Source: Allantophomopsis cytisporea (Eukaryota; Ascomycota; Leotiomycetes; Phacidiales; Phacidiaceae). Taken from it: 64,000 bases of DNA. The position numbers were made by a program, and so were the translations under genes. Below, in pieces: positions 12,121 through 23,158 of this stretch. Location: the NCBI GenBank assembly GCA_024752435.1, contig CP103023.1, forward strand, positions 124,001 to 188,000. Reading direction: 5' to 3'. Each line of letters opens with the position of its first letter. Position 1 is the stretch's first letter. Under the pieces are notes generated by a model. The model searched no databases, had not been told where the DNA came from, and saw only the letters and a program-made list of their open reading frames with translations.

Positions 12121-12876
12121 TGGTGGTTCTGATGAGGTTCGAGTTGGCTCAGCGCTCATTAATGCTAGCTTAGCGTCTGAAGTGGTATGAATTGGTTCTC
12201 CGTTCTTCGAATCTGACGGAACGACTGGGTTTGTCTTAGTTGGTGATCTGTGTTCTAGTTCTGCTGGAACTTACAGGGTAGTTTGGTTTGGTTGTCTGTT
12301 TCTCTGTTCTGTTTGAACACCCTGGTTAGCTTGGCTTTGCTCTCCGGTTTCTGGTTCTGTTCCAACGGTAGAGCCAACTTACTTTGCAGATGTCTTCTCT
12401 ACGTCTGATTAGACGTCGTAAGCCAAGTTGGCTGCCATTTTTGAGCTTATGGTTCTGTCGAATTGTGTCGGGTCGGTTGGGTTATGTGATGGTCACGTGT
12501 ATCTGAGAATACACAAAATATATGAAGAAGCAATTGATCACATTGGTTAGTGTGTAATGGGTTGTCAGGCCGATGACTTATCGTCAGGCCGACGACCCCT
12601 TGACTAGTACGGGGTCGTTGCACGTAGAATGTGCTTTGCAGTCCGGCTTCTACGCTTCCTCAAGAGGAGAGGGTTCTAGAAGGATCACAAGAGTCATCTC
12701 TGTCATGAAACGAGCAATAAGCCAATTCGAATTCATTAGCATCTCAATATAAGAAGCATTTCAAAGAGCTTTGTATAACTTCAGTGTTGTAGTCTTTACA
12801 AGAGACATGGAAATGCCAGGCAATAAGTATAATGAAGACTTACTCGCAGCGCCAACAGGATATCCGGCATCACCCA
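12121..12876. other. Intergenic spacer with TTCTG/GTTC-rich sequence
   Basis: The stretch 12180-12420 is rich in imperfect GGTTCTG/TCTGTTC words. Near 12567-12590 a GTCAGGCCGA word is repeated. No coding potential is seen. It holds the 5' region of the 2EXR gene and the 3' region of the isomerase gene. Confidence 0.4.
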
Positions 12877-13719
12877 TCACAACTTCGCAATAAGCCCTTT
12901 ATTGTTCCTCTCCCATTCCCCGACCCTCTTCTTCATAACATGCTTCCTCTCCTCGTCTGCCTTCACAATCTTCTGATCCTTCTTTTCGTCCTCCTCAAAT
13001 CCATCCAGCGTCGCAATCGTTTCCTTATACATTTCATACTTCATCAAAGTATAAATCCCACTCTTCCCCTTCTCAGTCAACTTCCTCTCCTTCACCAACC
13101 CAATAGCCTCCTCCAGCCCTCCAAGAACATCCACAATTCCTGCATCCAAGGCCTCTTGCCCGCCAAATCGCTTAGCCTCAAGCACCAAAGACCGGTACGT
13201 CAGCGCTGGCACCTTTTGCTTGAAGATAACTGACATGGCCGGCTTCAACGGTACGCCAAAGTCGAGCTCATTGAGACATACGAAACCTCTTGAGGGGTTG
13301 AAGATGCGGTAATCATGGTACATAGCCAGCATCAGGCCTCCGGCAAAGGCGTGGCCATTCACGCAGGCAATTGTGGGCATGGGGTATGTAATCAGACGTT
13401 TGAAGACTGCATACAAGGACTCCTTCCAGAAACCCTTGGTTGTCTTCGCATGTTCGAGATCCAGGCCATTTGAGTAGAACTTTTGGATGGAGGAGGTGGT
13501 GATGACGACCCCCGGGGGGTAGGACTGCTCGATTATGTCAAGGGCTAACAGGAAGGACTGGAGGAAGGCTGTTGTGAGGCGATTATCTGGGGCAGAGGTG
13601 AAAGTTAGGACATAGATGTTTGGAACAGGACTTGTGCAGACAAATGCGCCTGATGGTGGTGCTGATTTCTTGAATGGTTCGCTGAGGATGGGGACGGTGA
13701 AGAGAACTGTTGATGCCAT
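12877..13719 (-). CDS. Peroxisomal enoyl-CoA hydratase/isomerase family protein
   Basis: An uninterrupted 280-codon gene. I chose the ATG at 13719 (MASTVLFTVPILSEPF) because the crotonase fold starts right after it. The frame is open further upstream but has no family sequence there. The crotonase motifs are YSNGLDLEHA (substrate pocket) and CVNGHAFAGGLMLAMYHDYRIF (oxyanion hole), followed by LNELDFGVPL. That last motif carries a Glu where delta3-delta2-enoyl-CoA isomerases have their catalytic acid. The last three residues, AKL, form a type-1 peroxisomal targeting signal. The likely role is isomerisation of unsaturated fatty acyl-CoA during peroxisomal beta-oxidation. Isomerase versus hydratase is not decided by sequence alone. 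The gene is divergent from ALG2 across a 575-bp shared upstream region. Confidence 0.85.
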   Translation of the reverse strand: MASTVLFTVPILSEPFKKSAPPSGAFVCTSPVPNIYVLTFTSAPDNRLTTAFLQSFLLALDIIEQSYPPGVVITTSSIQKFYSNGLDLEHAKTTKGFWKESLYAVFKRLITYPMPTIACVNGHAFAGGLMLAMYHDYRIFNPSRGFVCLNELDFGVPLKPAMSVIFKQKVPALTYRSLVLEAKRFGGQEALDAGIVDVLGGLEEAIGLVKERKLTEKGKSGIYTLMKYEMYKETIATLDGFEEDEKKDQKIVKADEERKHVMKKRVGEWERNNKGLIAKL

Positions 13720-14153
13720 GATGTGGTGGTGATTGGATAGTTTGCGAATGGTGTGGTCTGGCTGGATATTATACTGCTGGATTATTGATTCATATATAAC
13801 TTCTGATTCGAATTGCTCTGAGCCTTGAACTATTATGGATTCTTGGAGGAGGACACTTGGAACGTTGTTATGTATGTGCTTGACGGGCGTCTCGACCACA
13901 AAGTAATCATCATTGGCGTTTGTACCTCGGCTCCAGAGTTCCGCCTATTGTCAGCGTCTGGTCCCTTGTGAATTTCTTATGTCTACAACTTCTAGCGAAA
14001 ATCTAATCGATTGTGATCCTCGCTTCTCATGCCTATCAAGTTCACAATATACTTGGAAGGGAAATCTATTCACTTATTAATCTTAATGTTACTCTCTACA
14101 ACTCAGTACCTATCTATCAGGATCCTAGTCATATGGCGCATTCACATGCATCC

Positions 14154-14181
14154 AGCCTCGCGCTAGTACTAGCGCGAGGCT
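14154..14181. repeat. 28-bp perfect palindrome in a shared promoter region
   Basis: The half-site AGCCTCGCGCTAGT is followed immediately by its exact reverse complement. It lies about 115 bp before the ALG2 start codon and 435 bp before the isomerase start codon. It could be a dimer-type binding site or a cruciform-prone element. Confidence 0.85.
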
Positions 14182-14294
14182 CTGACACAGTGACGAATAT
14201 GCGAAGGTGGCATATATACTCAGCGACGTTACGACGTTACGACTTTCTATTGTCGTAAGTAAACTCGTTCAGAGCATCAAAACAATCTGTCATA

Positions 14295-15727
14295 ATGACA
14301 GAAAAATCAAAGTCCAAGAATATCATATTCTTTCACCCCGATCTTGGAATTGGTGGAGCTGAAAGACTCGTCGTTGATGCAGCCGTTGGGCTGAAAAATC
14401 GCGGTCACAAGATCACTGTATTTACAAGCCATTGTGATCCACAACATTGCTTTGACGAGGCCAGAGATGGTACGTTCCCAAATTCAAATCACAAGCGCAT
14501 CGTTAATCAAGTACAGGAACTCTTGATGTCCGCGTTCGTGGAAATTCTATAGTTCCATCCTCCATCCTCTCACGCTTCTACATCATTTGCGCTATCCTCC
14601 GTCAATACCACTTGATTCTCCAGATCTTCTTCTCCAACGAACTGGCCACTCTCCGCCCGGATGCGTTCTTCGTCGACCAGCTTAGCGCAGGTCTTCCCCT
14701 TCTCAGACTTCTCTTCCCAAACACCCAAATCCTCTTCTACTGCCACTTCCCAGACCTGCTCCTCGCACAAGGCCGCAGCAGCTGGATCAAGCGCACCTAC
14801 CGCATCCCTTTTGACTGGTGGGAGCAATGGAGCATGGCATTCGCCGACTCAGTAGCCGTGAACTCGGGCTTCACGAAGGGTATCGTAAGCGGAGTCTGGC
14901 CGCGACTAGCACAGGACAAAGACCTACAGATCGTATACCCGTGTGTTGATGTGAACGAGCCCAAAATCGACGAGGATGTACCCATGTGGCAGGACCGCGA
15001 TGTCATCCTGAGCATCAATCGCTTCGAGAAGAAAAAGGACATTGGGCTTGCCATCCGGGCATTCGCTGGGCTCGGCAAGCATGGCCGAGAGAACGTACGG
15101 CTCGTGTGTGCCGGCGGCTACGATCCGCGCGTCGTGGAGAACGTATCATACCACAAGGAGCTTGTGGCCCTAGCTGACTCCTTGGGACTAAAGAGCGCAA
15201 CGACGAAGACAATAGTCACTGCACTGAATGTACCGGACGATGTGGACGTGCTTTTCTTGCTGTCTGTGCCCAACACCCTCAAGGCCATGCTTCTCAAGTC
15301 TGCTCGTCTGCTCGTTTACACTCCATCCAATGAGCACTTTGGTATTGTACCACTCGAGGCTATGTTAGCGGGTTTGCCGGTGCTAGCTGCGAACACGGGC
15401 GGCCCGCTAGAGACAGTTAAGGAGGGCGTCACTGGGTGGTTATGCCCGCCTGAGGATGTGGAGAAGTGGACAGCGGTTATGGATAAGGTGCTGCACAAGC
15501 TTTCTAAGAAAGAGCTGCAACAGATTGCTGTTGCCGGAAAGGAACGCGTCAATGCGGAGTTCTCTGATGTTAAGATGGCCGAGAGATTGGATGGCATTAT
15601 TGATGCGATGGCAGGCGTGCATAGACGCTCCGTTAGTGGCTTGATTCTCGCGGGGTTTTTGCTGAGTATTGGAAGCTCTGTAGCTGTGTTGGTGTTGGGG
15701 ACATTGTTGCAGCGATTGCGCGCTTGA
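14295..15727 (+). CDS. ALG2: Alpha-1,3/1,6-mannosyltransferase ALG2
   Basis: Exons 14295-14469 and 14517-15727 give about 461 residues, close to the family norm. The protein opens with KNIIFFHPDLGIGGAERLV, the N-terminal nucleotide-sugar motif of GT4 enzymes. Later come LDVRVRGNSIVP, ILFYCHFPDLLL, ILSINRFEKKKDIGLAI and the EHFGIVPLEAMLAG block with the two glutamates of the GT4 E-x7-E motif. A hydrophobic helix near the C terminus (GLILAGFLLSIGSSVAVLVL) would anchor it in the ER membrane. ALG2 adds the second and third mannose to the dolichol-linked core glycan on the cytosolic face of the ER. The intron is only 47 bp. The upstream region is shared with the peroxisomal isomerase gene and holds a long palindrome. 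Confidence 0.95.
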
Positions 15728-16009
15728 TGTGGAGATTGTATAGTAGAGATGTTGTGTATATATTGAGATACCCTTGCACAATATCATTCGTTAGACTTCT
15801 TGTATCACATCGTGCTAGACTGCACAACGGCCTGCCCATATTCTATCTATGAAATCTAATTGAATAGCGATCACACCGCAATAGATAAGCCAGCTGACTA
15901 CACAGATATAGCAATACTTTAAAAACAAGCAAATGGGTATTTCCAGCCAACGCCCAAATCAGCAACCTTTTCCCAATCTAATGCCTAATAACCCCATTTT
16001 TCATCGCAT

Positions 16010-18486
16010 CTACTTCCGAATAACCTTCAGCAGAGGCGCAATCTTCCTCTTCTTGCTAAGCCCAACCCGATAAGCAACCCGACTATCCCTCTTCAATGGA
16101 CTATGCTGATCCGGCCCTTTCTTCATAACTTCCTTCGTCGGTGTCCTAAGCGATTCATTCAACCCTGTAGCTCCGGCAGACTCTGCAGGCTTCGTAGGAG
16201 TAGCCGTGGGCGTGCTGTAAAAATTATCGTTTCGTTCAGACAGGGCATTACGATCGCAGTCGGCGCGTAATTGCACGTTCCCAGTTCTATCTCCGTGCTC
16301 GTCGCCGCTCTTCAGTGATCCGCCTAGACTTTTAGATCTCCGCACTCCTCCTCCAAGTTCAGGCGAAACTTCTGCGTCATCTTCCAGTGATTCCTTGTTC
16401 ACCGAAACTTCCTGCGTCTCCATGATCTCTGATGTAACAGATTTCTGCTTCCTCGGCCGACCCCGATGGCGTGGGGCTACTGATGTAACGACCTGGTCTC
16501 CGTTCGTTGATTGAGTCGCGGGGTCTGGGGCTGCAACTGGTGTTTCCATTACTTCAGCCATAATAGATTTCTTCCGTGGCCGCCTCCACTTTGCCACTGG
16601 GCGTGGAGCAGCTTCTGCAGGTTCTTCAGTGGATTTGGACGTAGGATTATTGATCTCTACCATCGCATCTTTTGGGATCTCAACAAGCTCCTGTTCGTGG
16701 TTGTCGCACTCCACCACTGAAGAAGTATCTATTGCTTCACCGCCCTGATCAATATGTTCGCGCGCTCCCTTTGAAACCACAATCGCATCATCTTCTCCCT
16801 CCTCCTCAATGATCTTCCTCGCCTTGTCCGACTTCCTCTTCGCCTTCGGCAACGAAGATAGAAGCCTATCCAGATCGACACTGACCCCGCTTTCAGAAAC
16901 CCCTGTACTCTTTGTCCGGCGACTACTCGGTCTGGGCTTATAGTGTTCAGCAGGCAACCCAATTTCGTCCGAACCGAAAAGGTCGTCAATGCTGACTCGC
17001 TCGTCGTCATCTTTGCCACTTTTTCTTCGGATCGGAGGTTTATTTCTGGAGACTCGAGAGGAATGGGTGTTCGAATCGAGAGATAGTTCATCGTATGAGC
17101 TATCTCGACGGGAACAGGCATCTAAGGTCTTGCTTCTTACTTTCTGCTTTTTGCCGGCCGGTGGTTGATAAGGAGTCAGGGAGATCGAGGCCTTGGGGCT
17201 TTCTTCTGAAACTCCGTTTGAAATACCAGGCAACTCTGGGGAATCATTTCGAGGGTCATCTATGGGATTTGTTGGTGTAGCCATCATACCCACTTCAGAT
17301 TCAGTCTGCACTAATCCCTCCATAATCGAAGAACATCGAGACAAGTCAGACGAAGTCGGGTCGACAGCCGGATATTGTAGTTTCTGGCTAGGGGTAAAAG
17401 CCGCGGGAACAATAGAAATCGAACTCGTAGCTTTCTCGGTTGTTTGAGTGACATAAGAATATTCGGGGGCAGCTTGGTTTCCGACGGGCGTCTCTGCGAT
17501 AGCCGGTAAAGATTGGGTACCAGTGGCAATACTACTGTCAATCTTCTTATGTGGAGATCCAAGTGTCTGCCGAGATTGATCACTGGTGCTGCGTGGAACT
17601 TGAATCTTCACCGAACTCCCGCTGGTATTGCGCTGGCGCAAGTCAGATAGGCTAACAGAACCTGGAACATGTTCACCCACCACTTGATCCACGGGACTTT
17701 TATCAGCAGAAAGACCATAAATATCACTACTTTGAGTCGCATGAACCTGCTTCTGCTGTTTCGCCTCGGGCGAATCTAAATCACCAGGCGCAGGTCTCTT
17801 CCGCGCATCGTTCAACAACTCAACGCTCTCATCCCAGACATGAGAATCGTTCGAGCGAGGAGCAGACGATCTCGACTGATTGTCCTTCGCGTGCGTCTTT
17901 ATAGCCTTCACACTCAATTTCGCCAAATTGCCTCTACCCCCACCAACAGCATCCTCAGCACTGCTCGGAAAATCCCAAATATCCTTCGAAGGCCGCGGCG
18001 AAGTAACCTGCGTCAAGTCCTCGAAATCAAGCGTCTTAGTCCGTTTAAGGCGCTTCGGCGCCGCGGGGTCGGTAAGAGAAGTCAAGCTGGAGACATGCAG
18101 CGATTTGCTCCTCTTCCTGGCACCGGATGGCAGCGGGCTAGACGACATCCTCTGGTTGATGATGGGGTCGTCGAGAGCGGGTGCCTCGCTCAAAGGCTCC
18201 AGCGGGGCCGTAGTGCGATATTTTTCGTAGACCTGCTGGAATAGCACTGGATCTGGACGCGGTCAGTTCCGTCTGCCACTCCCATGCGCCCTCTCGCTCA
18301 TCGCGAAGTCGTGCACTTACCGGTAGATTCTGAACCGCCTACATCTGCTGTGCCCGGTGCACCACCTATTGGGCCTCTAATCTCGGTAGATCCGGATCGT
18401 ACGGGACTCAGGGCATCGCTATCCTCATCAGAGTCCTCGATTACGCGTGGGACCATGGTGCGCGCATTGCATGTGGTTGGGATCAT
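16010..18486 (-). CDS. Large disordered AT-hook nuclear protein, unknown function
   Basis: Exons 18486-18321 and 18252-16010 encode about 802 residues. A start at 18456 (MVPRVIEDSDEDSD, about 792 residues) is equally likely. The splice joins STG/D to PVLFQQVYEKYR with matching phase. The protein is rich in Ser, Pro, Lys and acidic runs and is mostly disordered. Two AT-hook-like motifs, KWRRPRKKS and PRHRGRPRKQKS, suggest binding to the minor groove of AT-rich DNA. Basic clusters such as KRLKRTK are probable nuclear localisation signals. The last 20 or so residues (YRVGLSKKRKIAPLLKVIRK) look constrained and differ from the rest, so they may be a docking peptide. I do not recognise a named orthologue. 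A chromatin or genome-maintenance role is inference only. Confidence 0.72.
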
Positions 18487-19100
18487 GTAACGCGATGTCG
18501 CGATTTGAGGATCGCGTCCTCACGTGAGATAAAATAGCTCATGCTGCAAACAAGCAATATTATTACCCACATATCACGCATGAATTGAATGTCATAATCA
18601 GAAATTAAAAACCATTGTAAAAATCTAACATTATAAATTAGCAATTTGGTCGCGGTATGGAACAGCTAGCTTATTGGAGCTTTCTACTTTTCATATAGTG
18701 TACTTATAGTCTCAACTAATTGTATTACAGTTAAAATATTAAAGCTTGAGCTCTTTTAGCGTTCTTGAAAATATTTCTGAGATTTGTAAACCGTATACAA
18801 ACCCCCCATGTACCATATTCTACTAGATAGTCATTGTATATAATTGCTAAAGATTTTTTAGTGTGTTTTATAGTTTAGATAGGATATAGAATAGCTTAAA
18901 AGTAGCATGATAATGTCATCAGTTTTCCATTAGGAGTTGTTTTAATTTTGATTGTTATTGCTAAACCGACATCAAATATCCTCCCTGATTATCTTCTTAT
19001 GTAAAATTTGAAAGCATAAATCACTACACCTACACTATATCGTAAACGTCTCTTACAGGACGCTGTGTCTGTTTGTTTATCCCTTGAGGGGCGTTAGGAT
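18487..19100. other. AT-rich intergenic block
   Basis: About 600 bp that is distinctly poorer in G+C than the flanking genes, with long A/T runs and no open frame of note. It separates the 5' end of the AT-hook gene from the 3' end of the ankyrin/CorA gene. The composition resembles RIP-eroded or simply relaxed spacer DNA. No repeat family is recognisable. Confidence 0.55.
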
Positions 19101-21817
19101 TCAACACGATTTTTGTCTGAGTTTTTTTCTGGAAGAAAGTTCCAGCCAGATTCTCAATGTATCCTTCAAGCTACTGTACGCATTAGCTATCTTACTTGCA
19201 GACAGAAACCACAGCCAGGAATGACTAACGTCGTAATGCTTGAAAATGAGCCATACACCCATAGTAGTGCCAAGAGTGCCTCCCCCAACAACAATATACC
19301 AGCGCCAATCCGGGCTATTTTGTAGGATATCCACGTTCATCCCAAACAAGCTCTAGTTATTAAATCAATCCGTTAGTGATTGTAGCTTAAGGTACCATTG
19401 ACAATTCTTACCGCTGCAAACATTGCAGGTAGGAAGACAAACTATCGATAATTAGATTATGACAGTGTGTAGCATATGGAGGGAGCCCTTACAGTGATCC
19501 AACTGAGGCGCTTCATGCTCATTGCGAGGCTTGTAGATCTGTGAGCTTCATTGATAGAGACCCAGGCAAACTCCTGGGAAAATTAGCTGTTTGAGGTGTA
19601 ACTTTGATGTGCGAGCATACTAACAAATTGTAAAAGATCACGTAGTGTCTGGTCATACTGATCGATACGAGAACTGATCTCTTCACTGAAGTTTTCTACC
19701 GATGACTGAAACTCTTGCAAAGTATCATCTTCATAGTATCTAATCTTCCCTACGCCATTCTTTGCGCTTTTCACTTGATTCTTCAAGATATCCCGAAGTT
19801 CGGACAACTTTTGGGCATCTGCAGCGAGTTGAAGTATAAGATCAGAACTCAAGCCCTTCAGCCGAAGTTGTTCGCGACGCTATAACTCTTGTTAGTCATA
19901 AATGCTTAGAGTTTCCTCTTGACGTGCCTTATCTGCCAAATGGTCCTCCATCGTCTTGCAGACCTCTAACCACCTAGACTTTAGACATTCTATAAGCTGC
20001 GAGAAGAAATCAAATCCATCGCGTGGAAACCATCCATTCGGAAGCATGCTATATAGGCTTACTGACTCCCAGGGACTGTTTAGATAAGCTGCTCTCCATG
20101 CTATGGCACATGGATTATGGTCTGGTGGACTGAAAATGCCTCCATCTCCTGGTTTATCTTTCGTCGGAAACCAGAAATTGGCAAAGAAGCTGACGCCTCC
20201 ATCTTCCTCCTGGTAGAAAACACACAGCTCATTTGGTAATGGATTTCCAGTCAATCCAGCGATTTGGGCCTTCTGCCAGTGCTTGTATTCGGGAAACATA
20301 CTTTCAAGAGTAAGCAAAACCCTAGGAGTGCTAAGAAGTTAGGAGACTCACAACATATATCGTCGGCCGGTTTGCGTTGCTGCTCTTTCCATTTCTTCTC
20401 GGATGTGATTCTCCTTAACCCAGCTGATTGTTTGCCCTTGGCTGTCAGTGTCACGCAGTCTGAGTATATCCGATCTTTCTTTTTGATAGACCTCACGCAA
20501 CTGTTTCGTGGTTATGTTTTTTGTTTCTTTTGATTTCCCCATTAGCATCTCAATAATAGAATGATCCTTGCGCTTAATTGCCTGGCTTAGCGTCACATTG
20601 TCATGTTTAAGAAGCAAGTATATGATAGCTAAGTTTTTGTTTTCTCCTGCGAAATATAGCGGCGTTCGACCGTCTCTGTCCTTGAGATTCACGTTGACTT
20701 TGTTGTTTTTAAGCAGTATCCTTAAAGCATCTATGTGCCGATTTTTCGAGGCCCAGACTGTCGGTGTCTGGCCGACATAATCACGAGAATTAACGTCCAC
20801 GTTGTTGTTTCCAAGTAAAATCTCTAGGGACTTGCAATTGCTGTTTCCTGCGACCCGGGATAGTGGTGATCGGCCAGTGTCATCTCGAGAATTGACGTCG
20901 ATACGGCTATCTTCAAGCAAGGCCTCTATAGTATCAGCGTGGTCAACCTCTGCAGCCCAGGATAGTGGTGTCCGGCCAATATTATCGCGAGAATTGACAT
21001 CGATATGGCTTTCTTCAAGCAAGAACTTTACAGTATAAGTGCGGCCAGCCTCTGCAGCCCAGGATAGTGGTGACCGACCAGTGTTATCGCGAGAATTGAC
21101 ATCGATACGGCTATCTTCAAGCAAAGTGCTCAAATAGCCGTAGTAGCCAAACTGTGCACTCCAGGATAGTGGTGACCGGCCAGTATTATCGCGAGAATTG
21201 ACATCGATACGACTTTCTTCAAGCAATAACTTTACAATATCAGTGTGTTCAGCATCTGTAGCCCGGAATAGTGGTGTCCGGCCAGTGTTATCGCGAGAAT
21301 TGACATCAACACGGTTATCTTCAAGCAAGGCCTTTACAATATCAGCGCGGTCAGCCTCTGCGGCCCGGAATAGTGGTGACTGGCCAGTAGTATCGCGAGA
21401 ATTGACGTCGATACGGCTATCTTCAAGCAAGGCCTTTACAAGATCAGCGCGGCCAGCCTCTGCAGCCCAGAATAGTGGTGACCGGCAAATATTATCGCAA
21501 GAATTGACATCAACACGGCTATCTTCAAGCAAGGCCTCTAAAACACCCCCGTAGGAATTCTCTGCAGCCCAGGATAGTGGAGTCCGGCCAGTAATGTCGC
21601 GAGAATTGACATCAAACCGACTGTCTTTCAGTAAGGCCTCCACAGTTCCGTAGTCATCATTCCGCACAGCATGTGAAAGGAGTGATCGGCCATATTCGTC
21701 ACGAAAATTCGGGTCATAAAGAGCCTTTGGGAGTGATTCTTGTTGTAGCTCCTCATCACTGACCTCGGAAGTCACATCAACTTGGTCATTGGTAGAGATG
21801 GACATCTCAGACTCCAT
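19101..21817 (-). CDS. Ankyrin-repeat protein with C-terminal CorA-like (GMN) transporter domain
   Basis: Predicted exons are 21817-20352, 20300-19964, 19879-19625, 19573-19493, 19441-19412 and 19352-19101 (about 806 residues). The end of exon 2 is the least certain point, because its donor (GTCTGC) is weak. The N-terminal half holds roughly a dozen ankyrin repeats, many near-identical (DVNSRDNTGRTPLSWAAE). A linker and a long helix follow (LILQLAADAQKLSELRDILKN, LRDLLQFEFAWVSINEAHRS). Then come a transmembrane segment ending in FVFLPAMFAASLFGMNV, with the GMN signature of the CorA family, and a second segment, WYIVVGGGTLGTTMGVWLIF. The architecture is ankyrin plus CorA, known in filamentous fungi. 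Ion transport is inferred and not certain for these divergent members. All small introns fit phases exactly. Confidence 0.85.
20590..21700 (-). repeat. Coding tandem repeat array (ankyrin units)
   Basis: Units of about 102 bp with strongly similar nucleotide sequence (for example the recurring GAGAATTGACATCGATACGG and CTTCAAGCAAGGCC words). The similarity indicates recent unit duplication or gene conversion, not only selection on the protein. Confidence 0.8.
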
Positions 21818-23158
21818 AGCTGTGTCCGACTAAGAATTCGAAAGCAACGGTGACAAGACTTCGAGAAGATGGAGATAGGTGAGAGTAACATCCTCTCAGA
21901 GTAGTCACAGCCTCATATTGATGTCCAGCAGAATGCTATTGGCTTTGTAGCCGAGTAGCTGAGCGTGCTGTCCAGAGCTGGTTACACCAGACGTGGCGAT
22001 TTGACATCGAGGTTGGATATTGTTGCTTTTGAAAGATCAAATTGGATCTTAGGCATACACTGCTGTCCCCTAATGAAACATTGTCAGTGCAATGAAATCT
22101 AATAGTAGTCAGTGAGAGCTGGGTAATTATCAAGAGCTGATTCATACTCATCATCTAGAGATCTTCCGATAAGTGACACGATCAATTTTAGCGCGTAATC
22201 AAATTCAAAATATTCGACGTGATGAAGAGAACCGAGGGTTTTAGGCACTAAGATCGGTAGACTTTCGAAATGGATGGTTTGCGGCTCGAGGGAACAGGTG
22301 TTTGGAGTTTGGTAAGTAGAATCTGGATATTGCTAGAGCTACGCACTATAAATTGCGAATATAAAGAAATACTACGTATCTTCCAATTTAGACAATTTTT
22401 CACAAACAAAATCAAATCTGCTAAAAATAAAGATAAAGTGGTACACAAAATCTTCCATTTCTCAAATCAACGTCAGGGTATTTACGAACAGGAGCGCTCA
22501 TTCTCGCCTCCCAAAACTACTTAACAAAAAAGTCATCTCAATCCCCCCTCAACCTCTCCTAAATCCTTCTCTCACTCTTTCTCTCTCTAACAACAGCACA
22601 ATAGAATAAACGCTCAAACTCTGGTATCGAATGTCCAAAAACCAGACAAAGTGAACAGAATCAGTATAAACAAAGGGAACAAAAAACAAAACAATGAGAG
22701 TGGGAAACGTAAAGTTTTTTGGTCGACAAACACACCACACCATACACACACGCCCACACGAGGGGGCCAGCCAGTCAATTGCTCGTTATCGCAATACAGC
22801 AGTCGTAAGACCACCATATTCATCGTTCTTCAAACAAACCAACATCCATCTCCAAGAAGAATCGAAAACTCCACCCACCACCAAGTAAAACACCGCATAT
22901 ATAGATTATACCAGGGAGTCAGCACCAAGGAAATCGCACCCCGGGAAGGGGTCTCAGGGACGGACGATCAAATCACCAAATCAAGCAGTGCAACGCGAAC
23001 GCCCAACATGCAGAAAAAGGGCCCAAAGAACGAGGACAGAGAGAAAGGGGAAATCAGACATAGAAAAACACGCCACAGTATCAGTAGTGATAACTAGGAA
23101 TGTATCGAGCCTTCATGCCCCAACTCCGCCTCTTAGCCCACAAATCGCGACCATCTAG
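21818..23158. other. Intergenic spacer
   Basis: Upstream region of the ankyrin/CorA gene, then probably the 3' untranslated region of the DENN gene. Open frames are short and of low complexity. No gene is supported. Confidence 0.45.

Noticed and set aside
12832..13233. 133-codon plus-strand frame
   Set aside because: It is antisense to the peroxisomal crotonase gene, and its Leu/Pro/His-rich product is explained by that gene's codon use.
20311..20340. A 30-bp intron joining the two halves of the ankyrin gene
   Set aside because: It keeps the frame, but 30 bp is too short for known fungal spliceosomal introns. A 51-bp intron ending at 20301 also keeps the frame and is preferred.
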